From NCBI GenBank assembly GCA_032358255.1, contig JAULBX010026940.1:543957-607956 (forward strand): a stretch of 64,000 bases of DNA. Direction: 5' to 3'. This DNA comes from Heterotrichella gracilis. Taxonomy: Eukaryota > Sar > Xanthophyceae > Tribonematales > Xanthonemataceae. The notes under the pieces are model-generated. The model did not search any database. It was given only the letters and a program-made list of their open reading frames with translations, and was not told the origin of the DNA. The translations under genes were made by a program, and so were the position numbers. Of this stretch, positions 17,912-26,185 are shown one piece after another. How positions within the stretch are numbered: position 1 is the stretch's first letter; each line of letters begins with the position of its first letter.

Positions 17912-19003
17912 TTATACAGTATTTTTTTTAACCGCCTTAGTGTTTAGGGTAATAACAAAAATTAAAAACACTAGGCTAGTGCTTACAATGGTTATCAAAC
18001 CAAAGGTTGGTTGATTGAAAAAGTAAGTTAACAGCGATGCACCAATGGTAATAATACTAAAAGAATAAATGATAACAACTGTTTTTACATGGCTGTATCC
18101 GCAGTCTATGAGTTTATGATGCAAGTGATTTCTATCCGCATTAAATGGCGACTGACCCTTTAATGCCCTTGTTATAAATACGCGCAGTGTATCTAATAAA
18201 GGATAAATTAAAGCGGCAATTGCAAAAACAGGCTTGCTTACATTAACCCAAAAATGATCTAATTTTTGTATTGGAAATTCGATCATTTTTATAGCAAGGA
18301 TGCATAAGAAAACACCAATTACCAGAGAGCCCGAATCGCCCATAAAAATTTTTGCCGGCGAAAAATTAAAGATCAAAAAGCCAAGTAAAGAACCTGCGAG
18401 CGCGAATGATAATGCTGCATAAGGAAAATCGTTCGCATAAATGAACCAAATGCCAAAACTTGTACTGGTAATAAGACCAATACCTGCAGCTAAACCGTCT
18501 ACACCATCAATTAAATTAATAGAGTTAACCACCACAACATAAGTAAAAATGGAAATAAATACGCTGCCCCAATAAGGTATATCATAAACACCAAAAATAC
18601 CATGAAGGCCGGTAATACGAATATCACCCATTAAAACCAGGATAAGAGCAACAACAATGTGTGCAAATAGTTTTTTAACGGGTGCAGTACCAATGATATC
18701 ATCCTTTACGCCAACAAAAAATAAAATAAGGCTGGTTGCTACAATTAATTTAAATTCTTTTACCGACTCAAAAATGGTCTCATAATGGATCATATCGTCA
18801 ATATTATACCATAAAGAAAAAGCAAATAAGGTTCCGGCATAAATGATAATGCCGCCAATGGTTGGTACAGATCCTTTGTGGATCTTACGATCTTCGGATG
18901 GCACATCAATTAAGCGCTTTAACACCGCCACTTTAATAAGCGCCGGAGTAGAATAAAGCACAACAATAAATGCTGTTAAAAAAACGAGTATCAGTACTGC
19001 CAT
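17912..19003 (-). CDS. Polyprenyl-phosphate sugar-1-phosphate transferase (WecA/MraY family)
   Basis: This polytopic enzyme (363 residues, about 10-11 helices) transfers a sugar-1-phosphate, in WecA GlcNAc-1-P, to undecaprenyl phosphate to start glycan synthesis. Signature motifs are present: GVKDD (first cytoplasmic loop), NSINLIDGVDGLAAGI, FMGDSGSL and DRNHLHHKL. The HLHH motif favours the WecA/TagO group over MraY. It lies directly after the Wzi-like gene in the gmd-fcl operon, which supports a role in O-antigen-like or capsule glycan initiation. Confidence 0.92.
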   Translation of the reverse strand: MAVLILVFLTAFIVVLYSTPALIKVAVLKRLIDVPSEDRKIHKGSVPTIGGIIIYAGTLFAFSLWYNIDDMIHYETIFESVKEFKLIVATSLILFFVGVKDDIIGTAPVKKLFAHIVVALILVLMGDIRITGLHGIFGVYDIPYWGSVFISIFTYVVVVNSINLIDGVDGLAAGIGLITSTSFGIWFIYANDFPYAALSFALAGSLLGFLIFNFSPAKIFMGDSGSLVIGVFLCILAIKMIEFPIQKLDHFWVNVSKPVFAIAALIYPLLDTLRVFITRALKGQSPFNADRNHLHHKLIDCGYSHVKTVVIIYSFSIITIGASLLTYFFNQPTFGLITIVSTSLVFLIFVITLNTKAVKKNTV

Positions 19004-20584
19004 TTAAAAATCGTAATAAAAATTATATATACTGGTTCTAATGCCTAAATATATATAATTAGTTTGGTTGTTTAGGTTTGCAAAGTTATTAAAATTTTGC
19101 CCCCTATAGGTCATTCCTAAATTTACATTAAAATTGTAAGCCGGGTTAATTAAATAACCTATTCGGGCATTTACAAGTTGATTGGTGTAGTAGTATTCGC
19201 CGCTTTTAAGTAAATTCTGGTAATTGTATTTTAAATTCACAAAAAAACGCTTCCATTTATAATCGCCTATAACTATAATTTCTTTGCCCCAGCCTGGTGT
19301 AAAAGCTATGTTTTGGTTGTAATGCGAGTAAGATTGATTTGACGTTGTGCCAAGCGGACTCACATAACTATTTTCATTTACATCATTATATTCTGCCTGA
19401 AAAAATAAATTCTTTACGCCAAAGGCGTCAAAATAATTTGCGCCCACCTGGTAACCCACACCATTACCATATTGTTTTGTATTGCTAAGATCATCAACCA
19501 TTAGTTGGCCATATATATTTATTTTACTTGTGATTTTAATTTTAATATCTGCACCAATTAAAATATTGTTCTTATTGTTTAACTGATACTGTGGTAGGTT
19601 AGAATAAATAACAGGATTAAAATACTGCCAGCTAATATCTTGTTTATTTCTGCCATCAGCGGCATGCCAGATCATTCCCTGAAACAAACCGACATTAATA
19701 GATCTGTTAACGTTTGCACTTAAGTATTGAAAAGAAGCTGCTTTTTTCTGGTACAATCTTTCTGCATTAGGTGTAATTATTACCGATGCATAATCGAGGT
19801 TCATTAAAACAGAATAAATGTTTGTATAGCTTACCCGGCCTTTAAACCATTGTTGCGTGATGCGTGCATAAGGATAATTAAATCCGTTATCGCTTAATAA
19901 CAGTGAACGGTAGCCATTGCCAATTTTTTGTTTACCATGCCCAACTTGTATATTTAAATTTTTTAAAGGCTGGATAGAAATAAAGCCCGAAGAAAAAGCG
20001 TAGTCATAGCCTACACCTTTAAAGATCTTCCAACGCCCTTGCCCGGGAACTATTTGATTTGAGTTAACATATCGCGCAAGATATACCGGAAAAAAAGATT
20101 GATTTTCTGCAAACATAGTCTCAAAATAAAATTTGTTACCAATGTAACCACTTCCAATAAGGCCACGTGTATTAGTATTTAAACGTCGATCAAGTGTATC
20201 ACTAAAATCGCGGCCTTCTTCAAAATTTAAAATAGGATCAAGTCGTAATTTAAAGTTCTCTTTAGGAGGCTCAACACGTACAACATGTTTAAAGAACATG
20301 GCATCTAATGCAGGATCGTCAGAAATATATTTAAAGATGCGATGTGTATCTGCAATGTGACTGTATTTTGAATTAAAAAAATGAATGTATGGCTTTATGC
20401 CAGAATGCGTAGCCGAATCTTTTGCTGCCAAAGATCTTTCGGTAAGTAAAGAAAAATGAAAATCATTGGGCATGTTGTAAAATTGTGATCGGCCCTTAAA
20501 AGAAGAAAGGCACAAGACAATAAGAAGCAAGACATTTTCAAATTTAAATATAGAGATCGTTCTATGCATTTTGTCTTGTATCAT
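19004..20584 (-). CDS. Wzi-family capsule assembly/outer-membrane barrel protein
   Basis: I start at ATG 20584; a TTG at 20623 or ATG at 20569 are alternatives. A signal peptide (HRTISIFKFENVLLLIVLCLSSFKG region) precedes a barrel-like sequence with many alternating aromatic strands. VGHGKQKIGNGYRSLLLSDN then NYPYARI is the hallmark region of the Bacteroidota Wzi-like family, and the C-terminus NFYYDF ends in an aromatic as barrel proteins do. Wzi in E. coli is an outer-membrane lectin that anchors capsule. Its place between fcl and the WecA-like gene fits attachment or export of the glycan made here. Confidence 0.85.
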   Translation of the reverse strand: MIQDKMHRTISIFKFENVLLLIVLCLSSFKGRSQFYNMPNDFHFSLLTERSLAAKDSATHSGIKPYIHFFNSKYSHIADTHRIFKYISDDPALDAMFFKHVVRVEPPKENFKLRLDPILNFEEGRDFSDTLDRRLNTNTRGLIGSGYIGNKFYFETMFAENQSFFPVYLARYVNSNQIVPGQGRWKIFKGVGYDYAFSSGFISIQPLKNLNIQVGHGKQKIGNGYRSLLLSDNGFNYPYARITQQWFKGRVSYTNIYSVLMNLDYASVIITPNAERLYQKKAASFQYLSANVNRSINVGLFQGMIWHAADGRNKQDISWQYFNPVIYSNLPQYQLNNKNNILIGADIKIKITSKINIYGQLMVDDLSNTKQYGNGVGYQVGANYFDAFGVKNLFFQAEYNDVNENSYVSPLGTTSNQSYSHYNQNIAFTPGWGKEIIVIGDYKWKRFFVNLKYNYQNLLKSGEYYYTNQLVNARIGYLINPAYNFNVNLGMTYRGQNFNNFANLNNQTNYIYLGIRTSIYNFYYDF

Positions 20585-20616
20585 GAATCTCTTTAGTCTT
20601 GGGCCTCCTAAAAGGA

Positions 20617-21558
20617 TCACCAAACCTTTACATTTTCTTTTTTCTTAAAGTCTTCGTAAACTAATTTAATGCCGTCCTCTAATTCAACTTTATGTTTCCA
20701 GCCAAGGCTATGAAGAAAATTAACATCCATTAATTTGCGGGGTGTGCCATCGGGTTTGCTAAGATCGTGTTTTATTTCGCCGGTATAACCCACAATTTTT
20801 TGGATCATGAGTGCAAGGTCTTTTATTGAAAGATCAACACCCGTACCAATATTAACATGCTGCAAGCCGTTATAATTTTTCATCAAATAAACACAGGCAT
20901 CGGCCATATCATCAGCATGTAAAAATTCGCGCATTGGCATTCCGGTTCCCCACATTTCTACAAAGGGTACGTTGTTTTGTTTTGCTTCGTGAAACTTTCG
21001 GATCAATGCAGGCAGTACATGTGAATTATTTAAATTATAATTATCGTTTGGTCCGTATAAATTAGTGGGCATTACCGAAATAAAATTGCAGTTATATTGG
21101 CGGCGATAATTCTCACACAATTTAATACCTGTAATTTTTGCAATAGCGTACGGTTCATTGGTATCTTCTAACAAACCACTCAACAAATATTCTTCTTTTA
21201 ATGGCTGAGGTGCCAATTTAGGATAGATGCACGAAGAGCCTAAGAACAAAAGTTTAGTTACTTTATTTATAAAAGAAGAATGAATGATGTTATTTTGGAT
21301 CATTAAATTATCGTACAAAAAATCGGCGCGATAAATATTATTTGCATTTATGCCTCCTACTTTTGCTGCAGCTAAAAAAACATATTCGGGTTTTTCTTTT
21401 TCAAAAAAAGCAGCCACTTTTACCTGATCACGAAGATCAAGCTCGGCCGAAGTTTTTAAAATAAAATTTGTAAAACCTTTTTGTTGTAAATTTCTATGAA
21501 TGGCCGACCCAACCATTCCACGGTGACCAGCAATATATATTTTCGAATTTAAGTCCAT
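20617..21558 (-). CDS. fcl: GDP-L-fucose synthase
   Basis: The enzyme epimerises and reduces GDP-4-keto-6-deoxymannose to GDP-L-fucose with NADPH. It is a 313-residue short-chain dehydrogenase with the nucleotide-binding [10 protein letters not shown], the Ser of LGSSCIYP, and the catalytic YAIAK (Y-x3-K). The usual family length is 310-320. It follows gmd by 17 bp, so both steps of GDP-fucose synthesis are encoded together. Confidence 0.96.
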   Translation of the reverse strand: MDLNSKIYIAGHRGMVGSAIHRNLQQKGFTNFILKTSAELDLRDQVKVAAFFEKEKPEYVFLAAAKVGGINANNIYRADFLYDNLMIQNNIIHSSFINKVTKLLFLGSSCIYPKLAPQPLKEEYLLSGLLEDTNEPYAIAKITGIKLCENYRRQYNCNFISVMPTNLYGPNDNYNLNNSHVLPALIRKFHEAKQNNVPFVEMWGTGMPMREFLHADDMADACVYLMKNYNGLQHVNIGTGVDLSIKDLALMIQKIVGYTGEIKHDLSKPDGTPRKLMDVNFLHSLGWKHKVELEDGIKLVYEDFKKKENVKVW

Positions 21559-21575
21559 GAGTTTATGACAGGCTT

Positions 21576-22664
21576 TTACTCTTTGTAGTTAAGCACTTTG
21601 TGTCCACCTTCAATTAAATATTTATCGCGTTTAAATAATTCTACATCTGCAAGAACCATTTCCTTGCAAAGTTCAGCAACAGTATAAGTTGGCGTCCAGC
21701 CCATTTTAGTTTTTGCTTTTGTAGCATCTCCAACTAAAAGATCTACTTCGGCAGGGCGATAATATTTTGGATCAATTTCAACAACTGTTTTTCCTGTTGC
21801 AGTATTAATTCCTTTTTCATTTTCGGCTTTGCCTTCCCACTTTAATTTTATTCCAACTTCGGCAAATGCCATATTTATAAATTCGCGCACAGTGATTTTA
21901 ATACCGGTTGCTAATACAAAATCATCAGCTTGTTCTTGCTGTAACATACGCCACATACCTTCTACATAATCTTTAGCATGACCCCAATCCCTTTCAGAAT
22001 CGATATTGCCCATAAATAATTTTTCCTGGAGGCCTAAACTAATCTTAGCAACACCACGCGTAATTTTGCGGGTTACAAAAGTTTCGCCGCGTAACGGACT
22101 TTCGTGATTAAATAAAATACCGTTGCAGGCATACATGCCATAAGCTTCGCGGTAGTTTTTTGTTATCCAAAAGGCGTATAATTTTGCAACACCATAAGGG
22201 CTGCGTGGATAAAATGGCGTTGTTTCTTTTTGAGGGATCTCCTGCACCAATCCATATAATTCAGACGTAGAAGCCTGATAAAAACGGGTTTTCTTTTCTA
22301 GGCCTAAGATACGGATAGCCTCTAAGATACGCAGCGTGCCAATACCATCAGCATTTGCGGTATATTCGGGCGTATCAAAACTTACTTTTACATGCGACAT
22401 AGCCGCTAAATTATAGATCTCATCAGGCTTTACTTCCTGCACAATTCGTATAAGATTTGTGCTATCGGTAAGATCGCCATAATGCAATTTAAAATTTACA
22501 TGTTTCTCATGCTGGTCCTGGTATAAATGATCGATCCTATCCGTGTTAAATAAAGAACTGCGGCGCTTAACGCCATGCACTTCATATCCTTTGCTTAACA
22601 GCAATTCGGAAAGATAAGCGCCATCTTGCCCGGTTACCCCTGTAATAAGTGCTACTTTTGCCAT
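21576..22664 (-). CDS. gmd: GDP-mannose 4,6-dehydratase
   Basis: The enzyme converts GDP-D-mannose to GDP-4-keto-6-deoxy-D-mannose. The 362 residues begin with the Rossmann motif [10 protein letters not shown], then [20 protein letters not shown], catalytic STSELYG and [10 protein letters not shown] (Y-x3-K), and the substrate-binding [20 protein letters not shown]. It is first in the glycan operon (gmd, fcl, Wzi-like, WecA-like). A near-consensus -7 (TAATATTG) lies just upstream on the minus strand. Confidence 0.97.
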   Translation of the reverse strand: MAKVALITGVTGQDGAYLSELLLSKGYEVHGVKRRSSLFNTDRIDHLYQDQHEKHVNFKLHYGDLTDSTNLIRIVQEVKPDEIYNLAAMSHVKVSFDTPEYTANADGIGTLRILEAIRILGLEKKTRFYQASTSELYGLVQEIPQKETTPFYPRSPYGVAKLYAFWITKNYREAYGMYACNGILFNHESPLRGETFVTRKITRGVAKISLGLQEKLFMGNIDSERDWGHAKDYVEGMWRMLQQEQADDFVLATGIKITVREFINMAFAEVGIKLKWEGKAENEKGINTATGKTVVEIDPKYYRPAEVDLLVGDATKAKTKMGWTPTYTVAELCKEMVLADVELFKRDKYLIEGGHKVLNYKE

Positions 22665-22744
22665 ATTGTTTAAAGTAACAATATTACAAAAAATTAACGT
22701 ATAAAAATCAGCTAAAAACGGCAGATGATAAGGCTTTTTTTAAG

Positions 22745-22752
22745 TATATTTG
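22745..22752 (+). promoter_or_regulatory. -7 element for the DUF3098-uppP operon
   Basis: TATATTTG matches TAnnTTTG exactly and lies 37 bp before the ATG at 22790, in the divergent gap with gmd. Confidence 0.5.
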
Positions 22753-22789
22753 ACCTTTGTTCAATTCATAAACATATAAATACACATAC

Positions 22790-23026
22790 ATGAAAACTAC
22801 TTTCACAAAAAAGAACTATTACATCTTATTGGTAGGAATAGTATTTATTGCACTTGGTTATTTATTAATGATAGGTGGCGGAAGCGAAGATCCTAATATT
22901 TTTAACCCTGCTATCTTTGATTTTCAGCGCATAACATTAGCGCCTATCTGCTGTTTAATTGGTTTTGTTACCATTGTTGTTGCCATTATGTGGAGGCCAA
23001 AACAAGAAGCTGAAGCCGCTAACTAA
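22790..23026 (+). CDS. DUF3098 small membrane protein
   Basis: The product has 78 residues with two membrane helices (YYILLVGIVFIALGYLLMIGG and ITLAPICCLIGFVTIVVAIM) joined by a short loop with DPNIFNPAIFDFQR, the pattern of DUF3098. In Bacteroidota this family commonly sits between ftsX and uppP, pointing to a cell-envelope or division role. Here ftsX is downstream of uppP instead. Its stop overlaps the next gene by one base (TAATG). Confidence 0.85.
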   Translation: MKTTFTKKNYYILLVGIVFIALGYLLMIGGGSEDPNIFNPAIFDFQRITLAPICCLIGFVTIVVAIMWRPKQEAEAAN

Positions 23027-23436
23027 TGAACGAAGCACAAGCCACATCATTACCCCCAAAAAAGAAAAGCAAGTTTAAAAAATTTGCACTAATTACTCTA
23101 GTATTTCTGATCCTGATCTGGTTCATATATTATTTTATTTGTGGTATGTCTTATAGCGACGGAACGCGATCGGGCATATTGACAAAAGTTTCACGCAAAG
23201 GTTTTGTTTTTAAGACTTATGAAGGCGAACTAAATATTGGTGGCGTTAACCAAGGCGAAGGAACGATAATGCCGTTAACCATTTTTAAATTCTCAACTTC
23301 AAAAAAACAAATTTACGATTCGCTGGAAGTATATCAGGGGCGTAAAGTGGTGCTTAAATACAGGCAAGTAATTAAGAACTTTTTTTGGCAGGGAGAGACC
23401 GATTATTTTGTTGACCACGTTTCGTTAGTTAAGTAA
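23026..23436 (+). CDS. Single-pass membrane protein of unknown function
   Basis: The product has 136 residues: a lysine-rich cytoplasmic N-terminus (KKKSKFKKF), one membrane helix (about 24-45, [19 protein letters not shown]), then about 90 residues of beta-rich sequence with [25 protein letters not shown]. Related Bacteroidota proteins are often labelled 6-phosphogluconate dehydrogenase, but nothing here resembles that enzyme. It is coupled to DUF3098 by TAATG and lies 5 bp before uppP. Confidence 0.7.
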   Translation: MNEAQATSLPPKKKSKFKKFALITLVFLILIWFIYYFICGMSYSDGTRSGILTKVSRKGFVFKTYEGELNIGGVNQGEGTIMPLTIFKFSTSKKQIYDSLEVYQGRKVVLKYRQVIKNFFWQGETDYFVDHVSLVK

Positions 23437-23441
23437 ATTTT

Positions 23442-24236
23442 ATGTCGTACCTACAAGCGCTAATTATTGCAATTGTTGAAGGATTAACGGAGTTCCTTCC
23501 TATTTCTTCTACAGGCCACATGATGATAACAACAGCTGTTTTAGGAATGGAGATTACGCCATTTGTAAAATTATTTACCATTGCCATTCAGCTGGGCGCA
23601 ATTTTAAGTGTGGTGGTGTTATATTTTAAACGCTTTTTTAAATCAGTAAATTTTTATTTGAAGTTAGTTGTTGCCTTTATTCCTAGTGCTATTGCCGGTG
23701 TTCTTTTGGGTGACTGGATAGACGCGCAACTGGAAAATGTTTTTGGCGTTGCTATTGCCCTTTTTGTGGGAGGAATTATTTTATTGTTTGTAGATAAATG
23801 GTTTAAAAACCCAACCATAAAAAGTGAAGAAGATATTTCCTATCCATCGGCTTTTAAGATAGGTTTGTTTCAATGCCTTGCTTTATTTCCTGGTGTTAGC
23901 AGAAGCGCTTCTACAATTATAGGAGGTATGACTCAAAAATTAACCCGTCAGGCTGCCGCGGAATTCTCATTCTTTTTAGCTGTGCCTACTATGTTTGCAG
24001 CTACTGCAAAAAAACTGTTGGATTTTTATAAAGATGGAATTACGATCAACTCTCACGAAATTAAATTATTGATATTTGGAAATGTGGTGGCATTTATTGT
24101 GGCTGTGTTGGCCATTAAATTCTTTATTGGCGTGTTAAATAAATATGGTTTTAAATATTTTGGTGTTTACCGCATTATTGTTGGCGGCGCGCTGATCATC
24201 CTGTTTGTAATGGGAATAAAAATTGCTGTGGTGTAA
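23442..24236 (+). CDS. uppP: Undecaprenyl-diphosphatase (BacA/UppP)
   Basis: The enzyme dephosphorylates undecaprenyl pyrophosphate to recycle the lipid carrier for peptidoglycan and surface glycans. It is a 264-residue polytopic protein. The catalytic regions are present: [14 protein letters not shown] near the N-terminus and [14 protein letters not shown] in the middle. It works upstream of the WecA-like and Wzi-like glycan genes metabolically, though these lie on the other strand. Confidence 0.96.
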   Translation: MSYLQALIIAIVEGLTEFLPISSTGHMMITTAVLGMEITPFVKLFTIAIQLGAILSVVVLYFKRFFKSVNFYLKLVVAFIPSAIAGVLLGDWIDAQLENVFGVAIALFVGGIILLFVDKWFKNPTIKSEEDISYPSAFKIGLFQCLALFPGVSRSASTIIGGMTQKLTRQAAAEFSFFLAVPTMFAATAKKLLDFYKDGITINSHEIKLLIFGNVVAFIVAVLAIKFFIGVLNKYGFKYFGVYRIIVGGALIILFVMGIKIAVV

Positions 24237-24320
24237 CAAACAGTCTCTTGTTAATTAATCTTTTTGTATTTGAATTTACGCATCGAATAAAAAAATAAAT
24301 TCGCTTATAAATTATTTACT

Positions 24321-25190
24321 GTGAGCGATAACCTAACAAAAAAACGATTACGTACTTCGGGAATAACAGTGATCATTAGCTTATCGTTGGTGCTGTTCAT
24401 GTTGGGAGCTTTGGGCTTGTTGGTAATTAACGCCAATAAACTTTCAAAACATTTTAAAGAGAATGTAGGGTTTCAAATTTATTTAAAGGATACTGCAAGC
24501 TCAGCGCAAACAGATGGTTTGCTGCAAGAGATCAGCAATTCTAAATATGCAAAAAGTGTAAATCTTATTAATAAAGAACAAGCTGCAGAAAAATTAAAGG
24601 CTGACCTCGGTGAGGATTTTGTGTCTTTTTTAGGAAGCAATCCTTTATTAAATTCAATGGAGGTAAAGCTGAACGCCGATTACACAAACACAGATACGTT
24701 GCAGATCATTGAAAAAAATCTGCTGCAAAAAAATTATATTAAAGAAGTTGTTTATCAAAAAGACATGATCAACAATTTAAATAAGAACACAAAAGCCATT
24801 GCTTTTTTTATTTTAATTTTTAGTGGTGCACTTTTGATTGTGGCCATTGCACTTATAAATAACACTATTCGCCTCTCTATCTATTCACAACGCTTTTTAA
24901 TTAGGACAATGTATCTGGTTGGTGCAACAAGATCATTCATTAGCAAACCTTTTATTTTTAAAGGTGTGCGCCAGGGTATTATTGCCGGAATTATTGCGAG
25001 TGTGTTATTAGTAGGTTTGTTAGCCATTAGTACACGTTTTATTCCGGATCTTTTGCAATTGCAGGACGAGAATTTGCTGCTTATTTTGTTTTCAGCCATT
25101 GTGCTGGTGGGTGTTATTATCTCTGCGTTTAGCGCTATGTTGGCCGTTCTGCGCTTCCTTCGCTTAAAAACAAGCGACCTTTACTTTTAA
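24321..25190 (+). CDS. ftsX: Cell-division permease FtsX
   Basis: FtsX pairs with the FtsE ATPase and activates peptidoglycan hydrolysis at the septum. The 289 residues show the FtsX plan: a cytoplasmic N-terminus, TM1 (about 14-35), a large periplasmic domain, then three helices with the conserved stretch ALINNTIRLSIYSQRFLIRTM and the VGATRSFISKPFIFKG loop. The start is GTG at 24321, as no ATG precedes the first helix. ftsE is not in the window. An 84-bp gap separates it from uppP. Confidence 0.93.
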   Translation: MSDNLTKKRLRTSGITVIISLSLVLFMLGALGLLVINANKLSKHFKENVGFQIYLKDTASSAQTDGLLQEISNSKYAKSVNLINKEQAAEKLKADLGEDFVSFLGSNPLLNSMEVKLNADYTNTDTLQIIEKNLLQKNYIKEVVYQKDMINNLNKNTKAIAFFILIFSGALLIVAIALINNTIRLSIYSQRFLIRTMYLVGATRSFISKPFIFKGVRQGIIAGIIASVLLVGLLAISTRFIPDLLQLQDENLLLILFSAIVLVGVIISAFSAMLAVLRFLRLKTSDLYF

Positions 25191-25224
25191 TTATTCTTAA
25201 CTATTGCTTGTTACTTTAATTTTG

Positions 25225-25232
25225 TAAATTTG
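25225..25232 (+). promoter_or_regulatory. -7 element of the BI-1 gene
   Basis: TAAATTTG matches TAnnTTTG, with ATTG (-33-like) ending 18 bp upstream of it. A second match, TAATTTTG, lies at 25217-25224. Confidence 0.5.
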
Positions 25233-25250
25233 TAATTCAAAATTTAAACT

Positions 25251-25985
25251 ATGAACACAAATTTTAGAAACACACCCATTGAGAAAATGGAAAGTACAAC
25301 CCTAACAACTCAAAACACAGTTTTGCGTTCAGCGTTTGCTTGGATGAGTTTAGCAATGGTACTTACAACACTTTCTGCAATTGTATTTGCGTACGTTCCA
25401 CAATTAACTTCTCTTTTATTAGAGCCAAATGAATTTGGAGGTTTTGCACCAAGTACCTTAGCTTATGTAGTAATGTTTGCCCCGCTTCTTTTTGTGTTGG
25501 CAATGAGTTTTGGTATCAACAAAATGTCGTTACCCGTTTTAATAGCAACCTTTGTAGCTTATTCAATTATCAACGGAATCAGCTTTAGCTTTATCTTTTT
25601 TGTTTATAATATTGGTTCTATTTACAAAGTTTTCTTGAGCACAGCCGGGTTATTTGCATTAATGGCCATTGCAGGTTACACAACTAAAACGGATCTTACA
25701 AAAATGGGTAGCCTATTAATGATCGGTTTAATTGGAATTGTAATTGCATCATTGATCAATCTTTTTATGCGTAGTCCTGGAATGGATTATGTGATTAGCA
25801 TAATTGGTGTAATTATTTTTACCGGTTTAACAGCTTATGATGTTCAAAAAATCAAGAACATAGGTGAGCAAGCTGGCGATTCTACTGAAAGTCGTAAATA
25901 CGCGGTTATGGGTGCCTTAACTTTATACCTTGATTTCATTAATTTATTTTTATTTTTATTACGTTTATTTGGTGGTAGAAAATAA
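25251..25985 (+). CDS. BAX inhibitor-1 (YccA/YbhL) family membrane protein
   Basis: The product has 244 residues with seven membrane helices after a short soluble N-terminus. The family hallmarks are FTGLTAYDVQKIK before the last helices and ALTLYLDFINLFLFLLRLFGGRK at the end. Homologues act in membrane calcium/proton leak or protease (FtsH) control. The bacterial role is not settled. ATG at 25275 is an alternative start. It is monocistronic, with its own promoter and terminator. Confidence 0.93.
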   Translation: MNTNFRNTPIEKMESTTLTTQNTVLRSAFAWMSLAMVLTTLSAIVFAYVPQLTSLLLEPNEFGGFAPSTLAYVVMFAPLLFVLAMSFGINKMSLPVLIATFVAYSIINGISFSFIFFVYNIGSIYKVFLSTAGLFALMAIAGYTTKTDLTKMGSLLMIGLIGIVIASLINLFMRSPGMDYVISIIGVIIFTGLTAYDVQKIKNIGEQAGDSTESRKYAVMGALTLYLDFINLFLFLLRLFGGRK

Positions 25986-26012
25986 GAAAAAATAAAATTT
26001 TAGAAATTTTGT

Positions 26013-26039
26013 GGGTCGGCATTTGTCGACCCTTTTTTT
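26013..26039 (+). terminator. Terminator after the BI-1 gene
   Basis: GGGTCG and CGACCC form a 6-bp stem with an 8-nt loop, followed by seven T. Confidence 0.85.
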
Positions 26040-26099
26040 GGCATAAATCGACAAAAACTGCTCTTTAAAATGTTAAAATCTGCCAATTGGTCGTTTCAG

Positions 26100-26163
26100 C
26101 TAGTGAGATTATCACATAAATGAGTGAAAAATAGCTCTATTTTCGGCTTATGCCTTAGTTTTA
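26100..26163 (+). promoter_or_regulatory. Direct-repeat operator and promoter of the type B adhesin
   Basis: CTAGTGAG (26100-26107) and TGAGTGAA (26121-26128) share AGTGA exactly 21 bp apart. A -7-like TAGTTTTA (26156-26163, one mismatch) starts 35 bp after the second repeat. The layout equals that of the direct-repeat promoters near the LytTR gene. Binding by a LytTR protein is inferred. Confidence 0.42.
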
Positions 26164-26185
26164 CAATATCAAATAACATAATACT

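Noticed and set aside
23026-23436. Annotation as 6-phosphogluconate dehydrogenase
   Set aside because: This label circulates for related proteins, but a 136-residue single-pass membrane protein without a Rossmann fold cannot be that enzyme.
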